From Flavobacterium chilense (GTDB lineage: Bacteria; Bacteroidota; Bacteroidia; Flavobacteriales; Flavobacteriaceae): 64,000 nucleotides of DNA. The notes below the pieces were generated by a model that worked only from the letters and a program-made list of their open reading frames with translations, was not told where the DNA came from and did not search any database. Of the stretch, positions 54,104 to 62,862 are shown piece by piece. The translations under genes and the position numbers were made by a program. The DNA is taken from the NCBI RefSeq assembly GCF_001602525.1, contig NZ_LSYT01000006.1, positions 434,001 through 498,000 on the forward strand. Reading direction: 5' to 3'. Positions within the stretch are counted from its first letter, which is position 1. Every line of letters starts with the position of its first letter.

Positions 54104-55039
54104 ATGAAAGTTACCATTGTAGGAGCAGGAAATGTTGGAGCTACATGTGCAGATGTTATTTCTTATAGAGGAATTGCCAGCGAAGTAGTATTGTTGGATA
54201 TTAAAGAAGGTTTTGCCGAAGGGAAAGCGTTGGATATTATGCAATGCGCGACAAATACAGGGTTTAATACCAAAGTATCTGGCGTTACCAACGATTATTC
54301 TAAAACTGCCGGAAGTGATGTAGTGGTGATTACATCAGGAATTCCGAGAAAACCAGGAATGACACGCGAAGAATTAATTGGTATAAATGCAGGAATTGTA
54401 AAAACAGTTGCTGAAAATGTATTGAAATATTCTCCGGATACTATAATAGTGGTAGTTTCAAACCCAATGGATACGATGACTTATTTGGCTTTGAAATCCA
54501 CAGGATTACCAAAAAACAGAATCATTGGTATGGGAGGCGCATTAGATAGTTCCCGTTTCAGAACTTATTTGTCTCTAGCACTGGATAAACCGGCAAATGA
54601 TATTTCGGCAATGGTTATTGGAGGTCACGGTGATACTACTATGATTCCTTTAACACGTTTGGCTTCTTATAACGGAATTCCGGTAACAGAATTTCTTTCA
54701 GAAGAAGTATTGCAAAAAGTAGCTGCAGATACAATGGTTGGAGGAGCTACTCTTACAGGTTTATTAGGAACATCAGCCTGGTATGCGCCGGGAGCTTCTG
54801 TTGCTTTTTTAGTAGACAGTATTTTAAATGATCAGAAAAAAATGATTGCATGTTCTGTTTTTGTTGAAGGAGAATATGGTCAAAATGATATCTGTATAGG
54901 AGTACCATGTATAATTGGTAAAAACGGAGTTGAAGAAATTTTAGATATAAAATTAAACGATAACGAAAAAGCGTTATTTGCTAAAAGTGCAGATGCAGTT
55001 AGAAGCATGAACGAAGCGTTAAAATCGATTTTAGTATAA
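54104..55039 (+). CDS. mdh: Malate dehydrogenase (LDH-like type)
   Basis: 311 aa. Rossmann motif IVGAGNVGATCADVISYRG at the start, SGIPRKPGMTREELI as the mobile loop (the first Arg binds the dicarboxylate and argues for malate over lactate), VSNPMDTMTYLALK, and GGHGDTTMIPLTRL with the catalytic His. Converts malate to oxaloacetate with NAD in the TCA cycle, cytoplasm. It has a strong terminator 20 bp after its stop. Confidence 0.95.
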   Translation: MKVTIVGAGNVGATCADVISYRGIASEVVLLDIKEGFAEGKALDIMQCATNTGFNTKVSGVTNDYSKTAGSDVVVITSGIPRKPGMTREELIGINAGIVKTVAENVLKYSPDTIIVVVSNPMDTMTYLALKSTGLPKNRIIGMGGALDSSRFRTYLSLALDKPANDISAMVIGGHGDTTMIPLTRLASYNGIPVTEFLSEEVLQKVAADTMVGGATLTGLLGTSAWYAPGASVAFLVDSILNDQKKMIACSVFVEGEYGQNDICIGVPCIIGKNGVEEILDIKLNDNEKALFAKSADAVRSMNEALKSILV

Positions 55040-55059
55040 CGATTTTCGAAAAAAAAGGA

Positions 55060-55088
55060 AAAGGCTGCACTTTTGCAGTCTTTTTTTT
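55060..55088 (+). terminator. Terminator of mdh
   Basis: AAAGGCTGCA / TGCAGTCTTT, 10 bp with one G-T, loop CTTT, then a tract of T up to 55088. Confidence 0.85.
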
Positions 55089-55108
55089 GAGATTAATTAA
55101 TAAATAAA

Positions 55109-55139
55109 TTGGTTAATCTTTTCGTTAATTATATATTTG
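55109..55139 (+). promoter_or_regulatory. Promoter of secDF
   Basis: TTG (55109-55111), 20-nt spacer, TATATTTG (55132-55139): the best consensus promoter in the window. It gives an untranslated leader of about 120 nt before the ATG at 55267. Confidence 0.55.
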
Positions 55140-55266
55140 CTCGGTTTAAAAAAAATGTTGTAATTCGTGATCTCGATTTTTTAGCTTTAAAAACTCATAT
55201 CAGGGCTTATTTTATGGGACTTTAAAACAAAAACAAACTTTAAAACATAATTAATTTTTAGTAATA

Positions 55267-58239
55267 ATGCAGAATAAAGGACTTATTAAATTTTTCGCAA
55301 TTCTATTTGCATTGGTAAGTATTTACCAACTCTCTTTCACTTTTGTGGCAAATAATGTCAAAAGTGAAGCTAAAGCTTTTGCAGGAGATAATCCTGACAA
55401 AGAATTAAAATACTTGGATTCTATTGGTAAAGAAAAAGTGTTTAATCTTGGTTTTACGGATTTTACTTATAACGAAGTAAAAAACAAACAACTAAACAAA
55501 GGTCTTGACTTAGAAGGAGGAATCAACGTTATTCTTCAAATTTCTATTAAAGACGTGTTAAAAGGATTAGCTAACAATTCTAAAAATCCGGTATTTAATA
55601 AATCATTAGCAGATGCAAGTGCAAATTTAGAAGGAAACAAAACCTATTTAAATAAGTTTTTCGAAGCTTTTGAGGCAAATTCAAACGGAACTGTAAAATT
55701 AGCTTCTCCGGATATCTTTGCAAACAGAAGTTTACAAGGAGATGGTGGAATCGATTTTCAAATGTCTGATGCACAAGTTCAAAAAGTAATTAAAAGAAAA
55801 GTTGATGAGTCTGTTGAAAGTGCTTATAAAGTATTAAGAGAGCGTATCGATAAATTTGGTGTTACACAACCAAACATCCAAAAATTAGGAGAAACAGGAA
55901 GAATCTTAGTAGAGCTTCCAGGTGCTAAAGATGTTGACAGAATTAAAAAATTATTAGGTGGTAAAGCTCAATTGGAGTTTTGGGAAACTTTTAAAATTGA
56001 AGAAGTTGGAAACTTTTTAGTTGCAACTAACGAAGCTTTAAAAAAGACTGAAATCAAAAAAACAGAAACTAAAACTGTTGCTAAAGATTCATTAAACGCT
56101 TTATTAACTGATGCTAAAGATTCAGTTGATACTAAAAAAGGAAACAACCCATTATTTGACAAAATGTTAGGTCAGGGTGGTGGACCAGTTTTAGGTTATT
56201 TTGCTCCAAAAGATACTGCTGCTGTAAACGGGTATTTTAAAAGACCAGAAATCAGAATTTTATTGGGTGCTGACCAACACAATGCAAAATTTGTTTGGAG
56301 TAAACCAACTACTATAAAAGATACAAAAGGAAAAGAAATTGAAGCAGTAGAATTATACGCTTTAAAAGGTAACAGAGATAACGTACCAGCAATGAGCGGT
56401 GGTGTTGTTACAGATGCAAAAGATACTTTTGATCAATTAGGAAAACCAGCTGTTTCTATGCAAATGAACAGCCAGGGAGCTAAAGTTTGGGAAGAATTAA
56501 CAGGAAGAGCATTTGCTCAAAAAAGTTATATTGCTATTGTTCTTGATAATATTGTTTACTCTGCTCCTGGAGTTACCAGCGGACCAATTGCCGGAGGAAG
56601 ATCTGAAATTACAGGTTCTTTTGATGTAGCAGAAACTAAAGATTTAGCAAACATATTAAATGCAGGTAAATTACCGGCTTCTGCTGATATTATTCAATCA
56701 ACTGTTGTAGGACCATCTTTAGGTCAGGCTGCAATTGATGCAGGTACAATTTCATCTGTATTAGGATTTTTATTAGTTTGTTTATGGATGGTATTTTATT
56801 ATGGTAAAGCAGGTTGGTATGCTAACTTAGCCTTATTATTAAACTTACTTTTCTTATTTGGAATTATGGCAAGTTTTGGTTTTGTATTAACATTACCAGG
56901 TATTGCAGGTATCGTATTAACATTAGGTACAGCGGTAGATGCGAACATCATTATATATGAAAGAGCAAAAGAAGAATTACGTGAAGGAAAATCATTGTCA
57001 GAAGCTGTTTTAGCGTCTTACGGATGGCACGGAGCAATGCGTTCTATTATTGATGCAAACGTAACTCACGTTTTAACTGGGGCGATCTTATTTATTTTTG
57101 GAACAGGACCAATTAAAGGTTTTGCTTTAACATTACTTATTGGTATCGTAACTTCATTGTTTACTTCAATCTTTATTGCAAGAATCTTTATTGATAAAAA
57201 CATTGCAGGAAAAGCAGATTTAACGTTCTCTACAAACATTACTAAAAACTGGTTTACTAATTTCCACTTTGACTTTATTAAAATCAAAAAATTCACTTAC
57301 ATCTTCTCTTCAATTGTAGTTATTGTAAGTTTAACTTCTATTTTCTTTGTTAATGGATTAGATGAAGGTGTTGATTTTGTTGGAGGAAGAACATTCCAGG
57401 TTAAATTTGAAAAACCAGTAGATGCTACTGTAATTTCAGATGAATTATCTGCTGCTTTTGGAACTCCGGTTGAAGCTAAAATTTTAGGTGATGACGATCA
57501 GTTGAAAATCACAACTAAATACAAAATCAAAGAAGACGGTGTAGCTGTTGATGAAGAAGTGAACCAAAAATTATACAAAGCATTAGAGAAATATTTCCCT
57601 AACGTTACTTATGATAAATTCACGAACACTTTCGACGGTAAAAAAGTTGGAGTTTTACAATCTTCTAAAGTTGGAGCTTCTATCTCTGAAGATATTAAAA
57701 CAAACTCATACTGGGCAGTACTTGGTGCAATGGCGGCTATTTTCTTATACTTAATGGTTTCTTTCCGTAAATGGCAATATTCATTAGGAGCGATCGCAGC
57801 TGTAGCGCATGACGTTATCTTTGTATTAGGAATCTACTCTTTATGTTATAAATTCATGCCTTTCCACATGGAAATGGATCAGCACTTTATTGCTGCGATT
57901 CTTACCGTTATTGGTTACTCAATGAACGATACTGTAATTGTATTTGACAGAATCAGAGAGTTTATCATCGGAAACCGTAAAGGAAGTTTCGAAGATATCG
58001 TAAACGCTTCTATTAATACTACATTATCAAGAACGTTGAATACTTCATTAATGATGATCATTGTATTATTGACAATGTTTATCTTTGGTGGAGAGTCAAT
58101 CAGAGGATTTATCTTTGCCATGTTAATTGGTATTGTTGTAGGTACTTACTCTTCATTATTTATCGCGACACCAGTATTGGTTGATTCGATTTCAAGTGAT
58201 GAAAAACATACAATCGAAGACAAACACAACAAAGCATAA
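55267..58239 (+). CDS. secDF: Fused protein translocase subunit SecDF
   Basis: 990 aa. SecD part: first helix (LIKFFAILFALVSIYQLSF), the large periplasmic domain with LDLEGGINVILQI and ESAYKVLRERIDKFGVTQPN, then five helices with the motif GTAVDANIIIYERAKEEL. SecF part from about residue 680: FVGGRTFQVKFEKPV and SMNDTVIVFDRIREF. SecDF uses the proton gradient to pull exported proteins through the SecYEG channel. A single fused polypeptide is normal in Bacteroidota. It ends in a strong terminator at 58260. Confidence 0.96.
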   Translation: MQNKGLIKFFAILFALVSIYQLSFTFVANNVKSEAKAFAGDNPDKELKYLDSIGKEKVFNLGFTDFTYNEVKNKQLNKGLDLEGGINVILQISIKDVLKGLANNSKNPVFNKSLADASANLEGNKTYLNKFFEAFEANSNGTVKLASPDIFANRSLQGDGGIDFQMSDAQVQKVIKRKVDESVESAYKVLRERIDKFGVTQPNIQKLGETGRILVELPGAKDVDRIKKLLGGKAQLEFWETFKIEEVGNFLVATNEALKKTEIKKTETKTVAKDSLNALLTDAKDSVDTKKGNNPLFDKMLGQGGGPVLGYFAPKDTAAVNGYFKRPEIRILLGADQHNAKFVWSKPTTIKDTKGKEIEAVELYALKGNRDNVPAMSGGVVTDAKDTFDQLGKPAVSMQMNSQGAKVWEELTGRAFAQKSYIAIVLDNIVYSAPGVTSGPIAGGRSEITGSFDVAETKDLANILNAGKLPASADIIQSTVVGPSLGQAAIDAGTISSVLGFLLVCLWMVFYYGKAGWYANLALLLNLLFLFGIMASFGFVLTLPGIAGIVLTLGTAVDANIIIYERAKEELREGKSLSEAVLASYGWHGAMRSIIDANVTHVLTGAILFIFGTGPIKGFALTLLIGIVTSLFTSIFIARIFIDKNIAGKADLTFSTNITKNWFTNFHFDFIKIKKFTYIFSSIVVIVSLTSIFFVNGLDEGVDFVGGRTFQVKFEKPVDATVISDELSAAFGTPVEAKILGDDDQLKITTKYKIKEDGVAVDEEVNQKLYKALEKYFPNVTYDKFTNTFDGKKVGVLQSSKVGASISEDIKTNSYWAVLGAMAAIFLYLMVSFRKWQYSLGAIAAVAHDVIFVLGIYSLCYKFMPFHMEMDQHFIAAILTVIGYSMNDTVIVFDRIREFIIGNRKGSFEDIVNASINTTLSRTLNTSLMMIIVLLTMFIFGGESIRGFIFAMLIGIVVGTYSSLFIATPVLVDSISSDEKHTIEDKHNKA

Positions 58240-58259
58240 TTGCAAGTTTGATGTAATAA

Positions 58260-58292
58260 AAAAAGATCCAGCGAAAGTTGGATCTTTTTTTT
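58260..58292 (+). terminator. Terminator of secDF
   Basis: AAAAAGATCCAGC / GTTGGATCTTTTT with a GAAA tetraloop (58273-58276) and a T tract to 58292. Confidence 0.9.
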
Positions 58293-58329
58293 GTGCTATA
58301 TTCTTGATAAGGAAAAAGTTATTTATGAA

Positions 58330-58670
58330 ATGAAAAATACTATTGTTTTTAGTTTTTTAATCATATTTCATGCTGTGGTACAAAATGAAAAAATGATCTG
58401 CTGTAGATTTTAACTACGGTTTTGGAAGCGTATTCAATAATAATACATGTTTACCAGCTATTTTTATTAACTATGATGCTTATGTATTAACAAAATGAAT
58501 TTAATACTTTAGTTTTTGCAGATGTTTTGACTCTTGGTTTTACAGGTAGAATAGATAAATTTAGGTTTGATATTTGACCAAGTATACGTCATGTTTCTAA
58601 TGCGGGATTAAATAGTGAAAACGCGGGTTATAACATTAAAAATATAGAATTTGGTATTTTCGTATTGCTT
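58330..58670 (+). pseudogene. Remnant of a PagL-like lipid A deacylase / acyloxyacyl hydrolase
   Basis: Stops and frameshifts break this stretch, but conceptual translation over them gives a signal-like start MKNTIVFSFLIIFHAVVQ, then VDFNYGFGSVFNNNT, later ADVLTLGFTGRIDKFRFDI, a stop, and PSIRHVSNAGLNSENAGY with NIEFGIFV. RHxSNAGL is the catalytic His-Ser region of PagL-type lipid A 3-O-deacylases and the terminal NIEFG strand fits that barrel. At least two in-frame stops and two frame changes are seen, and the middle of the barrel appears deleted. Family call by motif, not by search. Confidence 0.6.
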
Positions 58671-58676
58671 GTAAAT

Positions 58677-58714
58677 AAAAAGCCCAATATCGTCGTTAAG
58701 ATATTGGGCTTTTT
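58677..58714. terminator. Bidirectional terminator between the pagL remnant and lgt
   Basis: Perfect 15-bp stem AAAAAGCCCAATATC / GATATTGGGCTTTTT, 8-nt loop. A and T tracts at the two ends serve both strands; for lgt it lies 18 bp after the stop. Confidence 0.88.
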
Positions 58715-58732
58715 ATGTTTTGAATACTATGT

Positions 58733-59665
58733 TTAAGAATCGGCTAAAGGGTTTCTTTGTGCTCTGATGATAAAGAAAAGCCCAATAATAATAAAAGGTA
58801 TGCTTAACCATTGTCCTGTTGAGAAAACGCCTAATTCGTTCTCAAAACCACCCTGGCTTTCTTTTACAAATTCTACAATAAAACGTACTACGAATAAAAG
58901 AACAAGAAAAGCTCCAAATAATAAACCTGATTTAAGTCTTGCATTTGTTTTCCAGTATAGAAAGAATAAAATTGCAAAAACAAAAATATAAGCAATTCCT
59001 TCATATAGTTGGGTTGGATGTCTTGCCGGAACTTCTGCTAAAAGATTTGCAAATTTTGGATCAGTTGCAATGGCAGTATAAGCATCTTTTGGATTTGCAA
59101 TCTGAGTTCTTTGTACTGCTTCGGCTTTACTAAACTGATCGTGCAAAAAACGAATTCCAAAGGCAGATTTAGTTTCTTGTCCGATAATTTCAGAATTGAA
59201 AAAGTTTCCGAGACGAACAAAAATAGCGCCACTGGCAACCGGAATTACGACACGGTCTAAGATCCATAACATCGGGCGTTTTAATATCTTTTTGCTGTAA
59301 TAATACATCGCAACGATTATAGCAATTGCTGCGCCATGACTTGCTAATCCCTGAAAACCGGTAAATTCGAATTTAGGCTCAAAACGAACAGGTAAAAAGA
59401 TTTCAAGTAAATGATTTCTAAAATATTCCCAATCGTAAAAAAAGACATGTCCTAAACGTGCTCCAATTAAAGTAGCCAGAACAGTCCATACAAACAAAGA
59501 ATCTAATTTTTCAAGTGATTCGTTTTCACGTTCGAAAATCTTTTTCATTATAAACCAGCCTAATCCAAAAGCGATTACGAACATTAAACTGTAATAACGA
59601 ATCATAAAAAATCCCAAATCGATTCCTTCAGAAGGATTCCAGACTACATTTAAGGAGTGTGACAT
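58733..59665 (-). CDS. lgt: Prolipoprotein diacylglyceryl transferase
   Basis: 310 aa, about seven membrane helices. Lgt signature FVRLGNFFNSEIIGQ near residue 153, FQGLASHGAAIAI with the functional His near 110, and ARHPTQLYEGIAYIFVF near residue 215. It adds diacylglycerol to the Cys of the lipobox of prelipoproteins, the first step of lipoprotein maturation in the inner membrane. Slightly longer than E. coli Lgt (about 290 aa) owing to the insert before RHPTQLYE. It lies in a minus-strand group with yidD and cysS. Confidence 0.94.
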   Translation of the reverse strand: MSHSLNVVWNPSEGIDLGFFMIRYYSLMFVIAFGLGWFIMKKIFERENESLEKLDSLFVWTVLATLIGARLGHVFFYDWEYFRNHLLEIFLPVRFEPKFEFTGFQGLASHGAAIAIIVAMYYYSKKILKRPMLWILDRVVIPVASGAIFVRLGNFFNSEIIGQETKSAFGIRFLHDQFSKAEAVQRTQIANPKDAYTAIATDPKFANLLAEVPARHPTQLYEGIAYIFVFAILFFLYWKTNARLKSGLLFGAFLVLLFVVRFIVEFVKESQGGFENELGVFSTGQWLSIPFIIIGLFFIIRAQRNPLADS

Positions 59666-59729
59666 ATATTAAATTGTTTTTTGTTTAGTAAAAATAAATA
59701 TTAAAAGCAGAGATCCTCATTATAAAAAG

Positions 59730-59969
59730 TTAATGTTTATGTGAACATTTCTTTTCGGGAACAGGATCGTAACCTGTTCTTCCCCACGGATGACAACTCA
59801 AAATTCGTTTCATTCCAAGATATCCGCCATAAAATAATCCATGAGTTTGTAAAGCCTGAATCATATAAGTCGAACATGTAGGTTCGAACCTGCAACTTGC
59901 CGGTGTAAACGGTGAAATTGCTGTTTGATAAAAGCGTACTAATAAAACAAATGGAGTAATTACTTTCAT
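59730..59969 (-). CDS. yidD: Membrane protein insertion efficiency factor YidD
   Basis: 79 aa. The whole family pattern is present: LVRFYQTAISPFTPASCRF, PTCSTYMIQALQTHG, GGYLGMKRILSCHPWGRTG and DPVP, with the conserved Cys residues. A small peripheral inner-membrane protein that assists insertion by YidC. It lies 22 bp downstream of cysS on the same strand and 64 bp upstream of lgt, so an operon is likely. Confidence 0.93.
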   Translation of the reverse strand: MKVITPFVLLVRFYQTAISPFTPASCRFEPTCSTYMIQALQTHGLFYGGYLGMKRILSCHPWGRTGYDPVPEKKCSHKH

Positions 59970-59991
59970 GATTTATTAGGAAATAAATAGA

Positions 59992-61470
59992 TTAAATAGA
60001 GAAACTGGTACCTTCTTTTCCATCTTTTAACTGAATGCCTAAAGCAATCAACTGATCACGGATTTGATCAGAAAGAGCAAAGTTTTTATCAGCTCTCGCC
60101 TGATTTCTCATTCCAATAAGCATATTTACAACACCCTCTAATTTATCGTTGTTGCTATCAGCTCCTTTTTCATCACTCAAACCTAAAACATCAAAAACAA
60201 AAGCATTGATAGCAGTTGTAAATGATTTTAAGTCTTCGGCAGAAATAGTTTCTTTTCCTTCTTTTAATAAATTGATGTAACGAACAGCTTCAAATAATTG
60301 TGCAATTAAAATAGGCGTATTAAAATCGTCATTCATGGCATCATAGCACAATTGTTTCCAAGCATTAACATCAATAGAACTCGTTGTACTGGCTGAAATG
60401 CCCGGTAAGGCATCAACAGCTTCCATTAATCTTTTATATCCTTTTTCTGCAGCAACAATGGCATCATCAGAAAAATCTAAAATACTTCTGTAGTGCGCCT
60501 GTAACATGAAAAAACGAGTAACAGATGCAGAAAAAGCTTTACTTAGAATATTGTTGTCTCCGCTTAAAATTTCTCCCGGTAAAATATTATTTCCGGTCGA
60601 TTTTGCCATTTTCTTTCCGTTTAACGTTAGCATATTGGCGTGCATCCAGTAATTTACCGGAGCCTGACCTGTGCATGCTTCGTTTTGTGCTATTTCGCAT
60701 TCATGATGTGGGAATTTTAAATCCATTCCGCCACCATGAATATCAAAATGATTACCAAGATATTTGGTACTCATAGCTGTACATTCTAAATGCCAGCCCG
60801 GAAAACCATCACTCCATGGCGAAGGCCATCTCATAATATGTTCGGGTTCTGCTTTTTTCCAAAGAGCAAAATCCTGTGGGTTTCTTTTGTCTGACTGACC
60901 ATCAAGATCACGGGTATTGGCAAGCATATCATCGATATTTCGGCCACTTAAAACCCCGTAATTGTTAGTCTCGTTATATTTTACAACATCAAAATAAACA
61001 GATCCGTTGGCTTCATAACCAATACCGGTATCGATAATTTTTTTGATAATCTCAATTTGCTCGATAATATGACCTGTAGCTGTTGGCTCAATACTTGGCG
61101 GTAAAAAGTTGAAAGCTTTTAGAATATCATGAAAGTCAACAGTGTAGCGTTGCACAACCTCCATAGGTTCCAATTGCTCCAAACGTGCCTTTTTGGCAAT
61201 TTTATCTTCACCTTCATCAACATCATCTACAATATGACCAACATCAGTAATATTTCGAACATAGCGAACCTTGTAATCCAGATGTAAAAAGTACCTGAAT
61301 ATCACGTCAAAAGACATAAAAGTTCTCACATTTCCTAAGTGTACATTACTATAAACTGTAGGTCCGCAAACATACATTCCAACATTTCCTTCATGGATTG
61401 GTTTGAAATTTTCTTTTTCACCCGAAAGTGAATTGTATATTTTTAGGTGTTGAGATGTATATAAAGGCAT
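59992..61470 (-). CDS. cysS: Cysteinyl-tRNA synthetase
   Basis: 492 aa class I synthetase. YVCGPTVYSNVHLGNVRTF holds the first zinc Cys and the HIGH-type motif (HLGN). Further zinc ligands are in GWHLECTAMST and DLKFPHHECEIAQ. KMAKSTGN is the KMSKS-type loop. The C-terminal helical anticodon domain (VVNMLIGMRNQARADKNF, SDQIRDQLIALGI) is complete. It charges tRNA-Cys in the cytoplasm. First gene of a likely cysS-yidD-lgt transcript. Confidence 0.96.
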   Translation of the reverse strand: MPLYTSQHLKIYNSLSGEKENFKPIHEGNVGMYVCGPTVYSNVHLGNVRTFMSFDVIFRYFLHLDYKVRYVRNITDVGHIVDDVDEGEDKIAKKARLEQLEPMEVVQRYTVDFHDILKAFNFLPPSIEPTATGHIIEQIEIIKKIIDTGIGYEANGSVYFDVVKYNETNNYGVLSGRNIDDMLANTRDLDGQSDKRNPQDFALWKKAEPEHIMRWPSPWSDGFPGWHLECTAMSTKYLGNHFDIHGGGMDLKFPHHECEIAQNEACTGQAPVNYWMHANMLTLNGKKMAKSTGNNILPGEILSGDNNILSKAFSASVTRFFMLQAHYRSILDFSDDAIVAAEKGYKRLMEAVDALPGISASTTSSIDVNAWKQLCYDAMNDDFNTPILIAQLFEAVRYINLLKEGKETISAEDLKSFTTAINAFVFDVLGLSDEKGADSNNDKLEGVVNMLIGMRNQARADKNFALSDQIRDQLIALGIQLKDGKEGTSFSI

Positions 61471-61479
61471 ATTATTATT

Positions 61480-61515
61480 GTTTAACCGTTTAATCGTTAA
61501 TTTGTTTAATCGTTC
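61480..61515. repeat. GTTTAATCGTTAATTTG repeat, left of the four-helix gene
   Basis: An inverted copy of 61952-61987. The shared core is 21 bp identical (beginning CGATTAAACAAATT on the minus strand), about 33 of 36 overall. With the right copy it brackets the four-helix-bundle gene. Confidence 0.65.
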
Positions 61516-61524
61516 TGAACGGAT

Positions 61525-61889
61525 TTATTCTTGTGAAAGATAATATTTTTTTAGATTATTTATCTGATTACAAATTTTTTCAAGTTTTTCACGGCATTGA
61601 ACGTATTCATTTTCGGAAATATACTTTAAATCTTTTGAAAGAATTAAATGATTTAATGTTTCCATTGCAGATGAATAAGAAATCGTTAAAAAATGAGCTT
61701 TGTCTTTGTTTGAATTTCTTGATGTTCCTTCTGCAATGTTTGTAGCAATTGAAGAAGAACTTCTTTTTATTTGAGAAGTCATCCCAAACAATTCGTTAGT
61801 AGGAAATGCAGCAGTTAATTTATAAATTTCCAAAATAAATATCCTTGCGTTTTGCCAAACTTCTAATTTTTCAAACGAAAAACGTACAT
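61525..61889 (-). pseudogene. Four-helix-bundle (S23 rRNA-insert type) protein, start disrupted
   Basis: The family's first helix is encoded as FEKLEVWQNARIFILEIYKL upstream of any in-frame ATG; in frame there is only TTG (61833), inside that helix. An ATG at 61889 is in the wrong frame by one base; one more T in the five-T run just after it would restore MYVFSFEKLEVWQ. The rest (GMTSQIKRSSSSIATNIAEG, LSKDLKYISENEY) is intact over about 110 residues. So it is either a one-base deletion, a sequencing error, or expression from a non-standard start. These proteins are often encoded in rRNA inserts or as stray cassettes; function unknown. Confidence 0.75.
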
Positions 61890-61898
61890 TCTTTTTTT

Positions 61899-61987
61899 GT
61901 TTAATTGTTGATTTGTTTAATCATTTAATCGGGAATTAACACCTTATGATGAAGCGATTAAACAAATTAACGATTTACCGATTAAAC
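61899..61987. repeat. GATTAAACAAATTAACG repeat pair, right of the four-helix gene
   Basis: One copy in the forward sense (61899-61931) and one inverted (61952-61987), able to fold on each other. The second ends at the folE stop codon. Same family as 61480-61515 and 54010-54053. Confidence 0.6.
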
Positions 61988-62658
61988 TAAAATTGAGTAT
62001 CTAATTTAATATAATCCAGAAATTCTCTTTTTGTTTGAGGATCTTTGAATTTTCCACCAAATTCAGATGTAACAGTACTGCTTTCGATGTCTTTGATTCC
62101 TCTTGAATTTACGCAAAGATGTTTGGCATCGATAACGCAGGCAACATCTTCAGTACCTAAAGCTTTTTGTAATTCCTGAACAATTTGCATCGTTAAACGC
62201 TCCTGAACCTGAGGTCTTTTTGCATAATATTCTACAATACGGTTCATCTTAGACAAACCAATAACTCTTCCGCTTGAAATATAAGCAACATGAGCACGCC
62301 CGATAATTGGTAATAAATGATGTTCGCAGGTAGAATAAACCGTAATGTTTTTTTCTACCAACATTTCTCCGTATTTGTAATTATTATCGAAAGTTGAAGC
62401 TTTTGGCTGTTTTGAAGGGTTAAGACCACCAAAAATCTCTTTTACAAACATTTTTGCTACTCGGTTTGGAGTACCTTTTATGCTGTCATCTGTCAAATCC
62501 ATTCCAAGAGTCTGAAGAATGTTTTCAACATCTTTTTTTATTTTTTCTATTTTTTCGTCATCACTTAAGTCAAAAGCATCCTGTCTTACAGGGTTTTTCG
62601 CATTGCTGCTAAAATGATTGTCTCCTATTTCGTCTAAAAAATCTTCGTTATTTATCAT
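61987..62658 (-). CDS. folE: GTP cyclohydrolase I
   Basis: 223 aa. YSTCEHHLLPIIGRAHVAYI carries the zinc Cys and His, and DAKHLCVNSRGIKD the second Cys. RPQVQERLTMQIVQEL and EFGGKFKDPQTKREFLDYI complete the family pattern. It turns GTP into dihydroneopterin triphosphate, the entry to folate synthesis (and queuosine precursors). A 35-residue N-terminal extension rich in Asp and Asn precedes the core. The stop overlaps a dispersed repeat. Confidence 0.95.
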   Translation of the reverse strand: MINNEDFLDEIGDNHFSSNAKNPVRQDAFDLSDDEKIEKIKKDVENILQTLGMDLTDDSIKGTPNRVAKMFVKEIFGGLNPSKQPKASTFDNNYKYGEMLVEKNITVYSTCEHHLLPIIGRAHVAYISSGRVIGLSKMNRIVEYYAKRPQVQERLTMQIVQELQKALGTEDVACVIDAKHLCVNSRGIKDIESSTVTSEFGGKFKDPQTKREFLDYIKLDTQF

Positions 62659-62805
62659 TAAAAACTACTATTATAATGGGTATATCTTTTTAAGGCGGTA
62701 AAGATAATTAATAAAAAGCAAACCTTTTCTATCGTTTTTACTATTTAATTGTCTGTTTTTGGATATAATTTAAATTAAAACAAAACGATCATTTTTTTAA
62801 AATAC

Positions 62806-62838
62806 AAAAGACAATAACATAGCGTGTTATTGTCTTTT
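62806..62838 (-). terminator. Terminator of the aminotransferase gene
   Basis: Perfect 14-bp stem AAAAGACAATAACA / TGTTATTGTCTTTT with a 5-nt loop, 25 bp after the stop at 62863. Confidence 0.8.
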
Positions 62839-62862
62839 AAAAGGTTGTGTTTTATTCTGTTT

